Source of the DNA: Lingula anatina
Lineage: Eukaryota; Brachiopoda; Lingulata; Lingulida; Lingulidae
DNA: 63,468 nucleotides
Direction of reading: 5' to 3'
NCBI RefSeq assembly: GCF_001039355.2
Contig: NW_019773671.1
Span: 1 to 63,468 of the forward strand
Under the pieces are notes generated by a model. That model saw only the letters and a list, made by a program, of their open reading frames with translations. It did no database searches and was not told the origin of the DNA. The position numbers and the translations under genes were made by a program. Below, one piece after another: positions 13,470-23,286 of this stretch (its first letter is position 1; each line of letters starts with the position of its first letter).

Positions 13470-14091
13470 TACATCAGTTTTGCTTCTCTCTATATGAATA
13501 TTTATGTGATCATTAAAGAACGTAATGTCTTTGCTCTTAAAATGTGTGACAATTCTGAGAATCAAGGAACCCTGCATATCCTAATACGCACATACAGGCG
13601 ATACGAATATCTGCCAAGTTGGAATGCTCGTTTGCGTACTTATCTATTAAAATAGATAAATGTTCGGGTAAAATGGGTTCTTTTTTCGTTGCTGCGATAG
13701 AGACTTCTCTAAAAGCTCCTTCTTTAACGCTTTTCGTAAGGAAGGAATTGGTAGGATCTGAGAAACCGGCTAAGTTATGAGCCCATTTAATAGCGTAGAA
13801 AGCTCCATTTAGGGTTGCGGCCGAATTTCTGGATTTGGCTAAATAAATGAAGTACATGGATACGTGCTTTTCTGAAGCTGGTAAGGAGGAAAGTTTTGGG
13901 TAAAAGCTGTTGCACCAAGAACTAAATTTATTGAATGCATATTTATAATTTGAGACAGTGTTATTTGATTTTGACTTTAAGCAGTATTCCTGTAAAGATT
14001 TTTCGAGTCCTTTTAAAACTTCGTCTTGTTCTGATGGTTGATCTTTCCTTCTTCCGATAGAAAAAATATCTGAAAAACGTATAAAAAACAC
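13470..14091 (-). pseudogene. Tyrosine recombinase fragment of the YR retroelement
   Basis: The protein has the SAM-like core-binding domain of phage-integrase-type recombinases: TVSNYKYAFNKFSSWC, then KHVSMYFIYLAK, then ACMCVLGYAGFL at the start of the catalytic domain. A frameshift near 13550 moves the homology to another frame, where KSKDITFFNDHINIHIERSK continues it. The sequence then meets the Penelope-like DNA. The His-X-X-Arg and Tyr catalytic boxes are absent, so it is inactive. In an intact element this enzyme integrates the circular DNA copy. Confidence 0.75.
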
Positions 14092-14099
14092 CGGAAATA

Positions 14100-14674
14100 A
14101 AATCGATATATAGCTGTCTATTCTTCTTTTACTTATCTAAAAGCTTGACTTAATGATATAATCTAAATATTATTAATATAATTTACTATCATTTTTTTAA
14201 TGATTATCAGTATGAATATGTTATTATTTATAAATAAAGAAAATGTAATAATACATATAATTCTGCCCAACTATTTCTAAAATTGATTAAAACTCCTATA
14301 ATCGCTAGATCAAAAAAGGTTATACAACACAAATAACAAAAACCTTTAATAATTTTATTACTCTCTCGCACTCTGTTATATTTATCGTAACTGAAATCGT
14401 CTTCTCCGAAAAAAAGTTCCTTCTCACAAGAATTCATTTTCGCTCGTAAAATTCTCACTCTCTCTTTATCGCTTCGTCTTAATTTAATTCTCTTTCTCTT
14501 TTTTTTATAACTGGATTCTCCTTCACTCCTAAAATTCTCTCTTCTTCCGAGTTCAAATGGCCGTGACAGATATCTCAACAATTCAGTTCTTTTCCTTAAA
14601 ATCTCTTACACATTCTTCCAATTAGATCGACTTTAACTTAATGTATGAGGACTTCTAAAACTCCATACATTAAG

Positions 14675-14752
<78 letters not shown>

Positions 14753-15779
14753 CAAACAAACATATATTAACAAATATAAATCACTTATTTGGATTTATTC
14801 TGTAGTTTTTTTAATATTATAAATATATCTGTTTGTCGATATAATTATATGCACCAGGCCTTCCTCAACTGCAGTGCATAATGAATGCGAACGATTTATT
14901 TAATTTCTTTTTCGCTCTTTCTTCGAATTAGATCGACTTAACTTGTTGTACTAGGACTTCCTCAACTCAGCGCAACAAGCAACAGAATGTACTTATGTAA
15001 AGAATATGAATTTTGATAAGTAAGGGAAATTTTAAAAATAATTTCTATTATTGTTATTGTTGTTGTTTTTAATTCTGTTTGTCGATTTAATTTTATGCAC
15101 CAGGCCTTCTTCAACTGCAATGCATAACGAGCGCAATTAATGTTCTACTCCTCACGTCAAGCAACGTATCGTTAAATATATATTTATGATTAAATTTAGC
15201 TACATATGAATTAATATTCATGTATCTTTATTTATTAAATTTATTAATTTATCTATTTATTTATTTATTTATCTATTTATTTATTTATTTTTAAGAATAT
15301 TTTTAAGAGAAAAACTTGTTTGTCAGTTTAATTATCTATAAACTTGACTTATAATGCGATGTGCGAAAGCATCATAAAATCATTGTTTACTAAAAATAAA
15401 TCCGTAATTCCGAATATAATGCCCTGTATACTAGTTTTATTTCTCACATTGTTTATACATGTTTAGACATGAATATACATTCTTCAGATTAAGTAAGAAG
15501 AAGCGTCTAATCTTACAACAAGGACTGCAGATTTGAAATTTGAGTTAAAAATAGAATGTTTGTTGTTGCCCTGCAATGGACCAAATGTTTAATACTGGCA
15601 ATAACTAAATATATGGAAGGGACCAACCAATTATTTTCCACTTCCCAATTTTGCGTAAAGGCGTCAACTGCTTCGGAGCCTGGGTTCCAAAATTTTGAAT
15701 TGAACCGTTTGAGTTTTGTATTTAATTTTGTGAGTTAGCAAACCTATCTACGGTAAAGGGGCCGAAATGCTCTTGTATG

Positions 15780-15811
<32 letters not shown>
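14100..15811 (+). mobile_element. Poly-A-tailed, hairpin-rich insert inside the YR retroelement (inferred)
   Basis: The RNase H reading frame (minus strand) is cut after DDWGVSPE by a pure A tract at 15783-15811 on the plus strand. The expected continuation of that domain does not resume until the recombinase ORF near 14091. The simplest reading is a plus-strand retrotransposed insert with its poly-A end at 15811. It is non-coding, with an (AT)n run at 14679-14749, ATTT repeats near 15232-15292, and at least four hairpins with related loops. The left border is uncertain. A small Lys/Arg-rich minus-strand ORF (14228-14581) lies in it and is not recognised. Confidence 0.45.
14637..15127 (+). 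repeat. Array of four hairpins: conserved loop, changing stems
   Basis: Hairpin 1: 14637-14674, stem CTTAATGTATG, an 11-bp perfect match. Hairpin 2: 14942-14979, stem CTTGTTG plus a wobble pair. Hairpin 3: 14847-14880, stem TATGCAC. Hairpin 4: 15093-15127, stem TTATGCA. The loops share the pattern AGGNCTTCYTCAACT in hairpins 2, 3 and 4 and a weaker AGGACTTCTAAAACT in hairpin 1. Hairpins 1 and 2 are both preceded by TTAGATCGACTT and followed by CAAC. Hairpins 3 and 4 are preceded by CTGTTTGTCGATWTAATT. Confidence 0.75.
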
Positions 15812-15814
<3 letters not shown>

Positions 15815-15815
<1 letters not shown>

Positions 15816-16760
15816 CGGCGAAACCCCCCAATCGTCAAAATCGATAATTTTGCTCAAGTAATCGGCTGTGTCGTTTTGATTTCTGGGAATCCAGCTAATA
15901 TCAAGGGAAATTCCGAAATTAATGCAAGTCTTAAAGTACTGAAGGATAAATCTTGCAATGATTTTCTCATACTTCCAGTTTGTACGATCTTGACACAATT
16001 TTGATTATCCGAAAACCATTTGACATGAGAATTTGCGATGTGATGCCCGAAAGACATAATAGCCAGATCTACTGCTTTTAACTCTCTCCACGTTGATTAA
16101 AAAACCCGATTGAATAAGAGAACTTCTCACTGACAAATAATCTCGCTGGCATTCATCTTAATGCTTTGTTCTCTCCAATACTTGACTAACGGCCTCAAAA
16201 ATTTAGGGAAAATATAAGGAGCGGAGGAAAGCCCAAAAGGCAGTACGGTATAACAGTAGAAATGATGATTCCAGGAAAATCCCAAGAAAGATTGAAATCC
16301 ATGTGAAATATCGATATGATGGTAACCTGATTTAAGATCAAATTTAATCATTTAGCAATCTTTCTCGAAGTTATCGATACCCGCTTTCCAGTCATCGAAC
16401 TTTACTTTATCTTTATTAATGTGATTGTTCAATTGACTCAAGTCCAAAATCAATCTCTTCTTTTCTCTGTTTTCTGCAACGCTTAAAGGACTAACAATAA
16501 AAGGTCTAAAAGGCACTTGAACTACGCAACCTGTATTCAACAAATCTTTAATTGTGTTTGTGACAAAATGCGTTTTTTATAGCTGATCTATTATTTTGCA
16601 TAAACATAGACGGAGGATTGGAAATAAAAGGAATGTCGTAACCGTTCTCTATGATGCTGAGAATGGCAGAATAAGTGTTTATGTCTTTCCAGAATTGCAT
16701 ATGGGCACGAAGCCTTCCTTTAATGCCGTCTGACGTTGAGGAATCACGATCACGTTTTTT
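15815..16760 (-). pseudogene. Reverse transcriptase and RNase H of the YR retroelement
   Basis: Minus-strand peptides in order: KGRLRAHMQFWKDINTYSAI (16799-16548 frame), VQVPFRPFIVSPLSVAENRE with KKRLILDLSQLNNHI, FDLKSGYHHIDISHGFQSFL, and YTVLPFGLSSAPYIFPKFLR, followed by RNase H-like HVKWFSDNQNCVKIVQTGS and ISWIPRNQNDTADYLSKI. These are diagnostic DIRS/Ngaro RT and RNase H blocks. The region is broken by frameshifts and stops near 16548, 16352 and 16060, and it ends at the poly-A tract. The visible FDLKSGYHHIDI is RT motif A; a clear Y-x-D-D box was not located. Confidence 0.8.
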
Positions 16761-16784
16761 AAAATGTTCTATATGTTGGCGCAA

Positions 16785-17158
16785 ATGAAAGTCTGTCAAG
16801 CATTCAAGGCAAGATTAGTATCATACGGTGATAAAGCTTTTAAATTTGCAGCACCAAAAGAATGGAATATTTTACCCATCAGTCTTAGACAAATTGTGGA
16901 CCCTGGACATTTTAAAAAGGAACTAAAAACCCACCTTTTTAAACAATATTATCTTTAAATTCTTGAAAAAACACTTCTTAAGAAAAACTGTTCTTAGTCA
17001 TAGTTTTAAATTTCCCCTTTTTTATCCATTTTATATATCCTTTCATCTTATAACCATTAGCAATATTTTTCTTTTAATTTGAATTTTATAATTTTTGTAA
17101 AGTCTACTGAACACATGTTGGATTTTAGACTATAAATAAATATTATTATTATTATTAT
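16785..17158 (+). mobile_element. LINE 3' fragment with (ATT)n tail
   Basis: The plus-strand peptide SYGDKAFKFAAPKEWNILP, followed by FKKELKTHLFKQYYL, is the characteristic C-terminus of many LINE reverse transcriptases (the GDRAF, AAPxxWN, LKTHLF pattern). It is followed by a 3' end with ATAAATAAATATTATTATTATT. It lies between the gag-like and RT parts of the YR retroelement on the opposite strand, so it inserted later. Only the last 60 or so codons and the 3' UTR survive, as expected for a 5'-truncated LINE copy. Confidence 0.7.
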
Positions 17159-17205
17159 ATTCAAAAGTTTCTGGATCTTTCAGAAAATACTTATCTTTTA
17201 CAATT

Positions 17206-18015
17206 TCAATTGTGTTGGTTCTCTGATTCTGGTTTAACCTGGACGTTGGGGCAACTTGATCTCCAGTGTCCCGGCTGTAAACAGAGGAAGCAGATGTCGG
17301 ACGGCATCGGTTTGCGGATCCTACGAAAAGGCTGTGACGAAGGAGTGGGAAATCTTGGCCCTAGACTGGGATTAATCTGGCCTGCTGAACCGACTGCGGC
17401 TGAAGGAAAAGGCCCTGGGTACGGAGAAAAAGCCATTGCTCTGGTGGTAGAAAAAGGCACACCTGCGGCTGCCGTGGGAGTGGCATATGGAGAAAAACGG
17501 TAGTTGCTTTTGCGTGATTGGCGAAGAGCCCTGTTTTCAGCTGCTCTGATCCTTCTCTCATCGCCGGAATCATCAGCGTAGTCGGAAATCTGGTACTCTT
17601 TCACAGTTCGCCAACCGGCGAGAGAGGAGTCAGCGATTCGAATATGTTTGTTACGTTGACACACTTTCTCCTTCATCCCCGTAATTATCTGTATGGATTT
17701 TGAATCCTTATTTTCATGTGCTCTTGATTCTAGCGTTTCCAGACCGTCCAGAATATCTAAGTTGAAATTATATGCGACTTTGTTTCCTTCTTTCAAGTTT
17801 GTGTGGCGGGAAAGCTTAATCTTTTTCTCAAAAGATTCAACGGAACGGGATTGTTGTTTGGAAAAAGATTCGAACTGTTTTTGAACTATAGTTTTTAGTA
17901 AGTCAAAGGCTTCGCCCACATTAAGCGTACTGCAATTACCTTCTTGTCTCTCAGAGTCCTCATCAGGGCGTGCATCACGGAATGCGAAAGAGCCTTCGAA
18001 TGACCTAACTCTCAA
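17206..18015 (-). CDS. Gag-like CCHC zinc-knuckle protein of the YR retroelement
   Basis: This is an intact 269-codon ORF on the minus strand. The N-terminal half is charged and probably helical (DLLKTIVQKQFESFSKQQ). The middle is Ala/Pro/Ser-rich. The C-terminus carries CFLCLQPGHWRSSC, a CX2CX4HX4C zinc knuckle typical of retroelement nucleocapsids. It sits upstream of the RT in the element's orientation, as expected for gag. It would bind element RNA. The element around it is broken, so expression as part of a live transposon is unlikely. Confidence 0.7.
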   Translation of the reverse strand: MRVRSFEGSFAFRDARPDEDSERQEGNCSTLNVGEAFDLLKTIVQKQFESFSKQQSRSVESFEKKIKLSRHTNLKEGNKVAYNFNLDILDGLETLESRAHENKDSKSIQIITGMKEKVCQRNKHIRIADSSLAGWRTVKEYQISDYADDSGDERRIRAAENRALRQSRKSNYRFSPYATPTAAAGVPFSTTRAMAFSPYPGPFPSAAVGSAGQINPSLGPRFPTPSSQPFRRIRKPMPSDICFLCLQPGHWRSSCPNVQVKPESENQHN

Positions 18016-18184
18016 ATCTACTTTTCCTCATCACCTTCTATTTGATAATACTACTCAAGTGACCAGTTACATGATATTAACACTACTCAGACCATACTGG
18101 ACCGTTCACAAAAAAAAACAAAAAACAAAAAAACAAAAAAAAACAAAACAAAACAAAACAAAAAAAAAACAAACTTATCACGTG

Positions 18185-18352
18185 TCTGCGTACCCACAAC
18201 AAATATATATATGGTCCTATCATCGACAAAATCAAGGTGATTGACAGTGAGCCAAGGGAAAATTACAGAAAAGTCCTAAAAGCCATCCACAACAAAAAGG
18301 GCCAGTCTCAACAGAAATGATGGTGCCATCCTCCCTGACCTTTACCTCCCTT
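18185..18352 (+). pseudogene. Penelope-like GIY-YIG domain, right part
   Basis: The plus-strand peptide KVIDSEPRENYRKVLKAIHN continues the GIY-YIG endonuclease C-terminal pattern (a VID motif, then an RxxxEAIHI-like stretch) that was cut at 13465. It is followed by a stop, a short 3' region, a GT/G microsatellite (18367-18413) and the inverted pseudo-LTR at 18435-18553. A short stretch between the GETG and VID motifs is missing at the junctions, so some host-element sequence was lost or diverged. Confidence 0.6.
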
Positions 18353-18374
18353 TCCTAAGACAATAGATGTGTGT

Positions 18375-18405
<31 letters not shown>

Positions 18406-18553
18406 GGGGGGGGCAAGTACACCTCCTGAGTAAAGGCTATTCACCTGGATAACCTCATTCCCTGAATAAGATGTCCTGATAGACATCGAAATATTGGAGG
18501 TAAAACCTATCTCAATATTAGCTGTTGACTGAAGAAAAAATCACATCATTCTT

Positions 18554-18958
18554 ACAAAAAAAGCTGTATTAATTATTATTAATTTTTTTACTTACAAGAA
18601 TGATTCTTAGAATTGACATACAGTCCAAAAAAAAAAAAAAAAACCCCAGCTCTATTGGATTATCATTTTTTATTGAATTAATGCAATATTTTGTGAAATT
18701 TTCATTTTCCTCATTCTGGCATTTTCTTAGTGTGAACTTGAACTCTCATGGACTTAGGTGCCTTATGCTCTTACATTTTCATCGGTATTACTTGCTGTGC
18801 ATAATAAAAATTTGATGTTGACTTTGCATTTAAGCATAATGCATTATTGCATCAGAATTAATAGTGTGTTATTTTTTGCTTTTTGTCTGCACATTTGACA
18901 GCTATGCTGCCTTGTTTCTTTTAGATCTCTCTAGGAGTGTGGTACTCGAACGTCAAAC
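18554..18958. other. Upstream region of the LRR-Roc-COR gene
   Basis: Short AT-rich spacer with a poly-A run near 18628-18643. A pyrimidine-rich TTTCTTTTAG at about 18916-18925 stands 33 bases before the ATG. It could be a 3' splice site following a non-coding first exon. No promoter element is clear. Confidence 0.35.
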
Positions 18959-21900
18959 ATGGCAAGCAAGTCGCAAGAGAAACATGTCAGAGACTATAGT
19001 TGCACAAAGTTAACTAAAATACCGGATGACGCACTGAGAGACGAAAATTTAGAGGCTATAAGTTTGTCATATAATCGCATCGAACACTTTGGCGCTCAGT
19101 CGTTGTTGCAATGGAACCGCTTAACGAAATTGTTTATTCGTGATATCGGTCTCACTGCTTTTCCAATGAATATTTTGGTCTTGAGTAATTTGGAAGTTCT
19201 TCACATAGCAAACAACCATATTGAGTTGCCAAACGGTATATCAAGACTGAAAAAGTTGCGGAACCTCCAAGCTTGTCATTGTGAATTAAAGGATTTACCA
19301 AGTGATTTCGGTGGCCTTCACAACTTAGAGACGCTCGATATAAGTCACAATGGTTTCAAGACTTTCCCAGAGCAAAGCTTATCCTGTAAGAAACTGACAT
19401 TTCTCGATATTGGACACAATCAGCTGGAAGCATTGCCAAGAGACATCGAGTCACTAGAACACCTTGAGACTTTGCGCGCACAAAACAATAACTTGGCATG
19501 TCTACCTGGAACTATAGGAAAATTGAGGCATCTGAACCAAATCAATTGCAGCAGGAATAAATTAAAGGACCTTCCCGACGAAATATGTAATTTACCCAAG
19601 CTCAGACGCTTGTACATTTCGTTTAACGAAATTGAGCATTTACCTGAAAAATTCCATCTTCTTCAGATTGAGGATCTCGGGATCGACGGCGACAGACAAG
19701 ACACTCACAAAGGGAGATTAGAACGCCGTCAACTGAGGGATCCCCTTATTGCCAGGTGCAATTCTGCCCCAGAAATAACGAATCGGCTTCTGGAGCGGGA
19801 CAAAAAGACAACAACAAAAAAAGATCGACAGAGTATTTTCATTTTAGGCGAGGCATATGCCGGGAAATCTAGTTACATCAGGAGCTCCTTGGAAGGGAGG
19901 GCAAATCCAACCGATGAGGGTGATCGAACTGAGTTTGCAAACCAGCACACCAAACTGATTACGTTACCATCAGGAAAAGAAGTCGTGATAGAGTACACAG
20001 ACTTCGGTGGACACCCTGTGTATCAGTATGCTTACCGGCTTTTCCTTTCAATGATAGGTATCTGTATTCTTATGTTTAATGTGGAGACCTACGGGGTGGA
20101 TTTTCAAAGACATGTTGGCCGATGGCTTCATAAAATAAAAAACACTCTACCAAATGCAATTGTATTTTTAGTTGGTTCTCATTCAGATAAAGTGAGCCCC
20201 GAAAAACGAAACGAAGTTGAAGCCCATGTTAAACGACATACTTTGCGATTTAAAGAAGGATCACCTTTAAATGTGGAAGACAAGATACATTTCATCAGTT
20301 CCGCCGATTTTACCGGCATAAATGAATTAGATAAAGCCGTACTGGACATAATTGACACTCGGCAACCTTTATCTAAAAAGCCCAAAGGGGGCAGTTGGTT
20401 TGATTTTGTTCATCTATTAAAGGTGAATTTCCGCGGGCGGCTATATGTTACCATGGACGAAGTAAAAAAACTGTACTTGAGAAAAATAAGCTGGCGAACA
20501 AGGCTCTTTCGAGGTCTTGGTGATTTACTAAAACAATTGCAACGTTGGGGAGCAATAGTGCATTTTCCCGATCATCAATCACCTTTGAAGGAATATGTGT
20601 TCCCGTCCCATTACACTCTGGTATCAGTCCTTACCCTCGTCATGAACCACGACATAAATACCAAGCTAAGCAAAATAGCAGACAGTGAAATCTACAAAGG
20701 GTCCAAATTGACAACTGAGATGTGGAAAAAAGAAGTGAAAGATCTCAGAGAAATGGGCATTCTCAGTACAAAACTACTTCGGTGTCTCCTAGATGTTGGA
20801 GGATACACAGACGTTCAGGAAGATGTGGTTTTTGAAATTCTGAAGGAGATCGGGGCTGCCAGCCAGTGTACAGAAAATAGCCTGTACCTGCCATATTTTA
20901 TAACAAAGACAAAAGACGAAAATTTCAATGAATTTTGGAATATCATACCGAGACCAAATGAGCTGCAATTAACTGTAGAATTCCACTTCTTGACTGAAGT
21001 CCCAGACCTCTTTATCTTACTGGCAAAGTGTTATATTCAGAAACACGAACACGCGTTTAGCAGAGACAGGCGAATGGATTGGGTTACTGGACTTCTCACG
21101 AAAGTTAGCGATATGACTGTGATGATTGAGAAAAAGGCTACCCAGGAAGATGAATGTCAATCCATATTCGAACTGTCAGTGCGAAGAAGAATAAACAGGA
21201 GACAGCCAGGGAAGGACTTGATGGCAATGTGGAAATTCACAAGACAAGCCGTGGAATATTTCACTACGTGTCAAGAAGAACACTGCGATATTTTTTTGGT
21301 CTGTCCAGGTTGCATCCTAAACCAAAGACGAGATTTGGCAAAGATCAAAAAGCACAATTGGGTCAACTTGCATTGCGATTTGTCAAACGTGTCGTCCACG
21401 TTTCCTTGTTGTCAAGATCTGCCCAAGATAGTAGTTCCAGCGTGTATTTTCTACCCCGAATTACTGGATCCTGCCACTTCTGAAGGTAAGTCTCTCCCTC
21501 TCCTCTCCCCCCCTCTCTCTCTCTCTGGCTAAGAGGTGATTCCAGGACAATCCTCCAAGACTAAAATGATCAGAAATCAGCGCAAATGCATCCTTTTGTA
21601 CCTGTACCTTATGTCTGCATGATGTGACGTACTGTATAAAGGTAGCCCCATCAGCTATTATGATTAAGCCCCCTTTACAATAGACGGCGTCCTTTCTGCG
21701 TCCAGCAGTACGGCCCCATATGAGAGTTAAAAAATTATAATACTTTACGTGCCGACAGCTGGCCGATCATTGAGCATTCATTCTGATACAAAATCAATAC
21801 TCGTTCCTCCTTATTAAGACCACAGCGATGCCAAATTTCATGGTCGCAGAAAGGACGCCTTCCAGTGTAAAGGGGGTATTACCTAGATGCCATGGCGGAC

Positions 21901-23286
21901 ATGGATTACTCATCTTAACCTTAGACTGCATTCCCACAGATTTAAGATCGATCTATCCCCGTGGGGAGTCTCACTAGATTACTGTCAGCTTAGCCGGCTT
22001 AAATGTCTGTCCCGCCTACTAAAAGTTGTAAAGGGGTAATTAACTTCTGTGCGCGCTTGGCTGACAGCAATTTAGCGTGAACCCCCAGGGAGTTAGGTCG
22101 ATCCAAATGGATCAATCTAAATCTGTGGGAATGCAGTCTTAGAGATGGGAAATATCAGTTTCTGAGTCGAATTAATTTTAAAATGTTTCTTTCAAAGAAC
22201 ATGTGATAAGATTGAAACACTTGTCTGGGAAATCCAGAAATGATGAGTTAATGATACGTACCATGGAGGGTACTTTACAGAAAGTTTGTCATAAAAGGTG
22301 ATCTTATGAAGCTCAACAGAAAATGTTTTGTATGGGATATGAAATGATCATTATGCTATTCCTGTGTTATGAATTAAATCCAGTTCCATCTAATTACGGC
22401 TGATGACGCATAAATTACTTTTTAGTAGTTTATTGGTTAAATGTGTTTATGCTTGTGGAAATGATGACTTTGAACCGTGCTGTTTTAACTCACTTCGCCC
22501 CTTAAATTTTCATCACACATATAACATTCTTGAAATACTCATTTGTTTGTTCTTTTTTCCGAAGTTGTTTTCATATATCAATAAAACACCCTATTATTTA
22601 CATTTCAGAGCACGAAATGCATCGAGAACTGCTCGAGGAATTTCTTCCAGGACTGAAACGACATTCCAGCCTCGCATCAAGTGAGCACATTTGCATAATT
22701 TTTAATTTTTCTTTTATTTGTATCATATATTTGTGTGTACCAAAAAAGCACTAAACCCAGTAGGTGGTTGCATCTACACGTACATATGGTGGCCTCTAGA
22801 GACAGCTGCAAAAATAGCAAGGCGTAAAATGCACTGTAGTACTCCTTGCCATTTTCGCAACTGTCTCTAGAGGCCACTAGATTCAACAACCTGCCAGGTT
22901 TTTATGTGTCTCGATCAGCTGTAAAATAACCAACTCACAATGTGATTTGAAATATAAAAGTTGACAGAGAATAGTTAGGGTCTACATGTACCAACCTGCG
23001 AGGATATGCCTTTTCAGCGGAATCAGAGAAGTCACAATCAAGCACATACCAAACAAACATTACTGTGAATCAGATGGGAGGGAACAACGTGGTAGCAACT
23101 CGCCCACCCTTACAAGGAGGTGACCTTGCTATTGACTACGACGATGACGTGTTCGACAGGAGCTTGACGTCACAACCAGGTGAGGTGTCTGCTCCAAAGT
23201 GTATAATGTCTGCATCTCAACTGGGCGAAGCGTCAACGTCACAAGATAAAACACCTACGTCATTGCAGGGGGGAGAATCTACGTGA
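18959..23286 (+). CDS. LRR-Roc-COR (ROCO/MFHAS1-like) GTPase
   Basis: Three exons (18959-21485, 22609-22680, 23018-23286) join in frame to 955 codons ending TGA; both introns are GT-AG. Residues about 30-245 are leucine-rich repeats of the LxxLxxLxxxxNxLxxLP type, at least eight units. A Roc G-domain follows: Walker A GEAYAGKS at residues 297-304, DFGGHP as the switch-II/G3 region, and VGSHSD where NKxD would be, as in other ROCO proteins. A COR-like region spans about 475-680. The rest has a CPGC motif near 780 and no kinase domain. Length and order resemble vertebrate MFHAS1 (about 1,050 residues), a signalling scaffold of innate immunity, but orthology is not shown. The last exon encodes a Ser/Thr/Gln-rich tail with three loose repeats (LTSQPGEVS, SASQLGEAS, TSLQGGES). 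More than 85 per cent of the protein is in one exon. Confidence 0.88.
21667..21878. mobile_element. 212-bp MITE in LRR-Roc-COR intron 1
   Basis: The ends AGCCCCCTTTACA and TGTAAAGGGGGTA are inverted, followed inward by GGCGTCCTTTCTGCG and its complement CGCAGAAAGGACGCC. TTA flanks both sides (21664-21666, 21879-21881). It is non-coding. Confidence 0.75.
21924..22138. mobile_element. 215-bp-family MITE, intact copy 2
   Basis: It begins GACTGCATTCCCACAGATTT and ends with the inverted form, between TTA at 21921-21923 and TTA at 22139-22141. The interior matches copies at 7662-8410 and about 54700-54912. It lies only 45 bp from the preceding MITE. This is the best copy for defining the family ends. 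Confidence 0.85.
22753..22901. mobile_element. Palindromic 149-bp element in LRR-Roc-COR intron 2
   Basis: The left half starts AAACCCAGTAGGTGGTTG and includes GGCCTCTAGAGACAGCTGC. The right half is its imperfect reverse complement, ending CCTGCCAGGTTT. The arms are about 60 bp and leave a short centre near 22825. It resembles a hairpin MITE; no target duplication is clear. Confidence 0.65.

Larger units (their letters stand above)
13466..18180 (-). mobile_element. Tyrosine-recombinase (DIRS/Ngaro-like) retroelement inserted in the Penelope-like element
   Basis: Reading the minus strand, the order is gag-like CCHC protein (18015-17206), reverse transcriptase (about 16760-16127), RNase H (about 16126-15815) and tyrosine recombinase (14091-13470). 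This gag, RT-RNase H, YR order defines the DIRS/Ngaro group. The left border is where the recombinase peptide stops and the Penelope GIY-YIG peptide begins, about 13466-13475. The right border is within 18020-18185 and is blurred by an A-rich AAAC tract. The copy is damaged: frameshifts lie in RT and recombinase, the recombinase lacks its catalytic C-terminus, and two later insertions interrupt it. Confidence 0.75.
12538..18553 (+). mobile_element. Penelope-like element relic, 5'-truncated and split by a later insertion
   Basis: Reverse-transcriptase and GIY-YIG pieces are flanked by a repeat of about 118 bp in inverted orientation: 12538-12655 against 18435-18553, sharing AATATTGAGATAGGTTTTACC on one side and its complement on the other. 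Such inverted pseudo-LTRs are known from Penelope-like elements. The RT part starts near 12690, with the in-frame peptide GMAVGSSLSPLLSNLFMQEF. The GIY-YIG part is at 13400-13465 and again, after the interruption, at about 18185-18300. The coding sequence contains stop codons and lacks the RT N-terminus, so it is dead. Confidence 0.8.

Noticed and set aside
14228-14581. 117-codon Lys/Arg-rich minus-strand ORF
   Set aside because: It was considered as an accessory protein of the YR retroelement, but the composition follows the AT-rich, T-rich DNA and the ORF lies inside the probable later insert.
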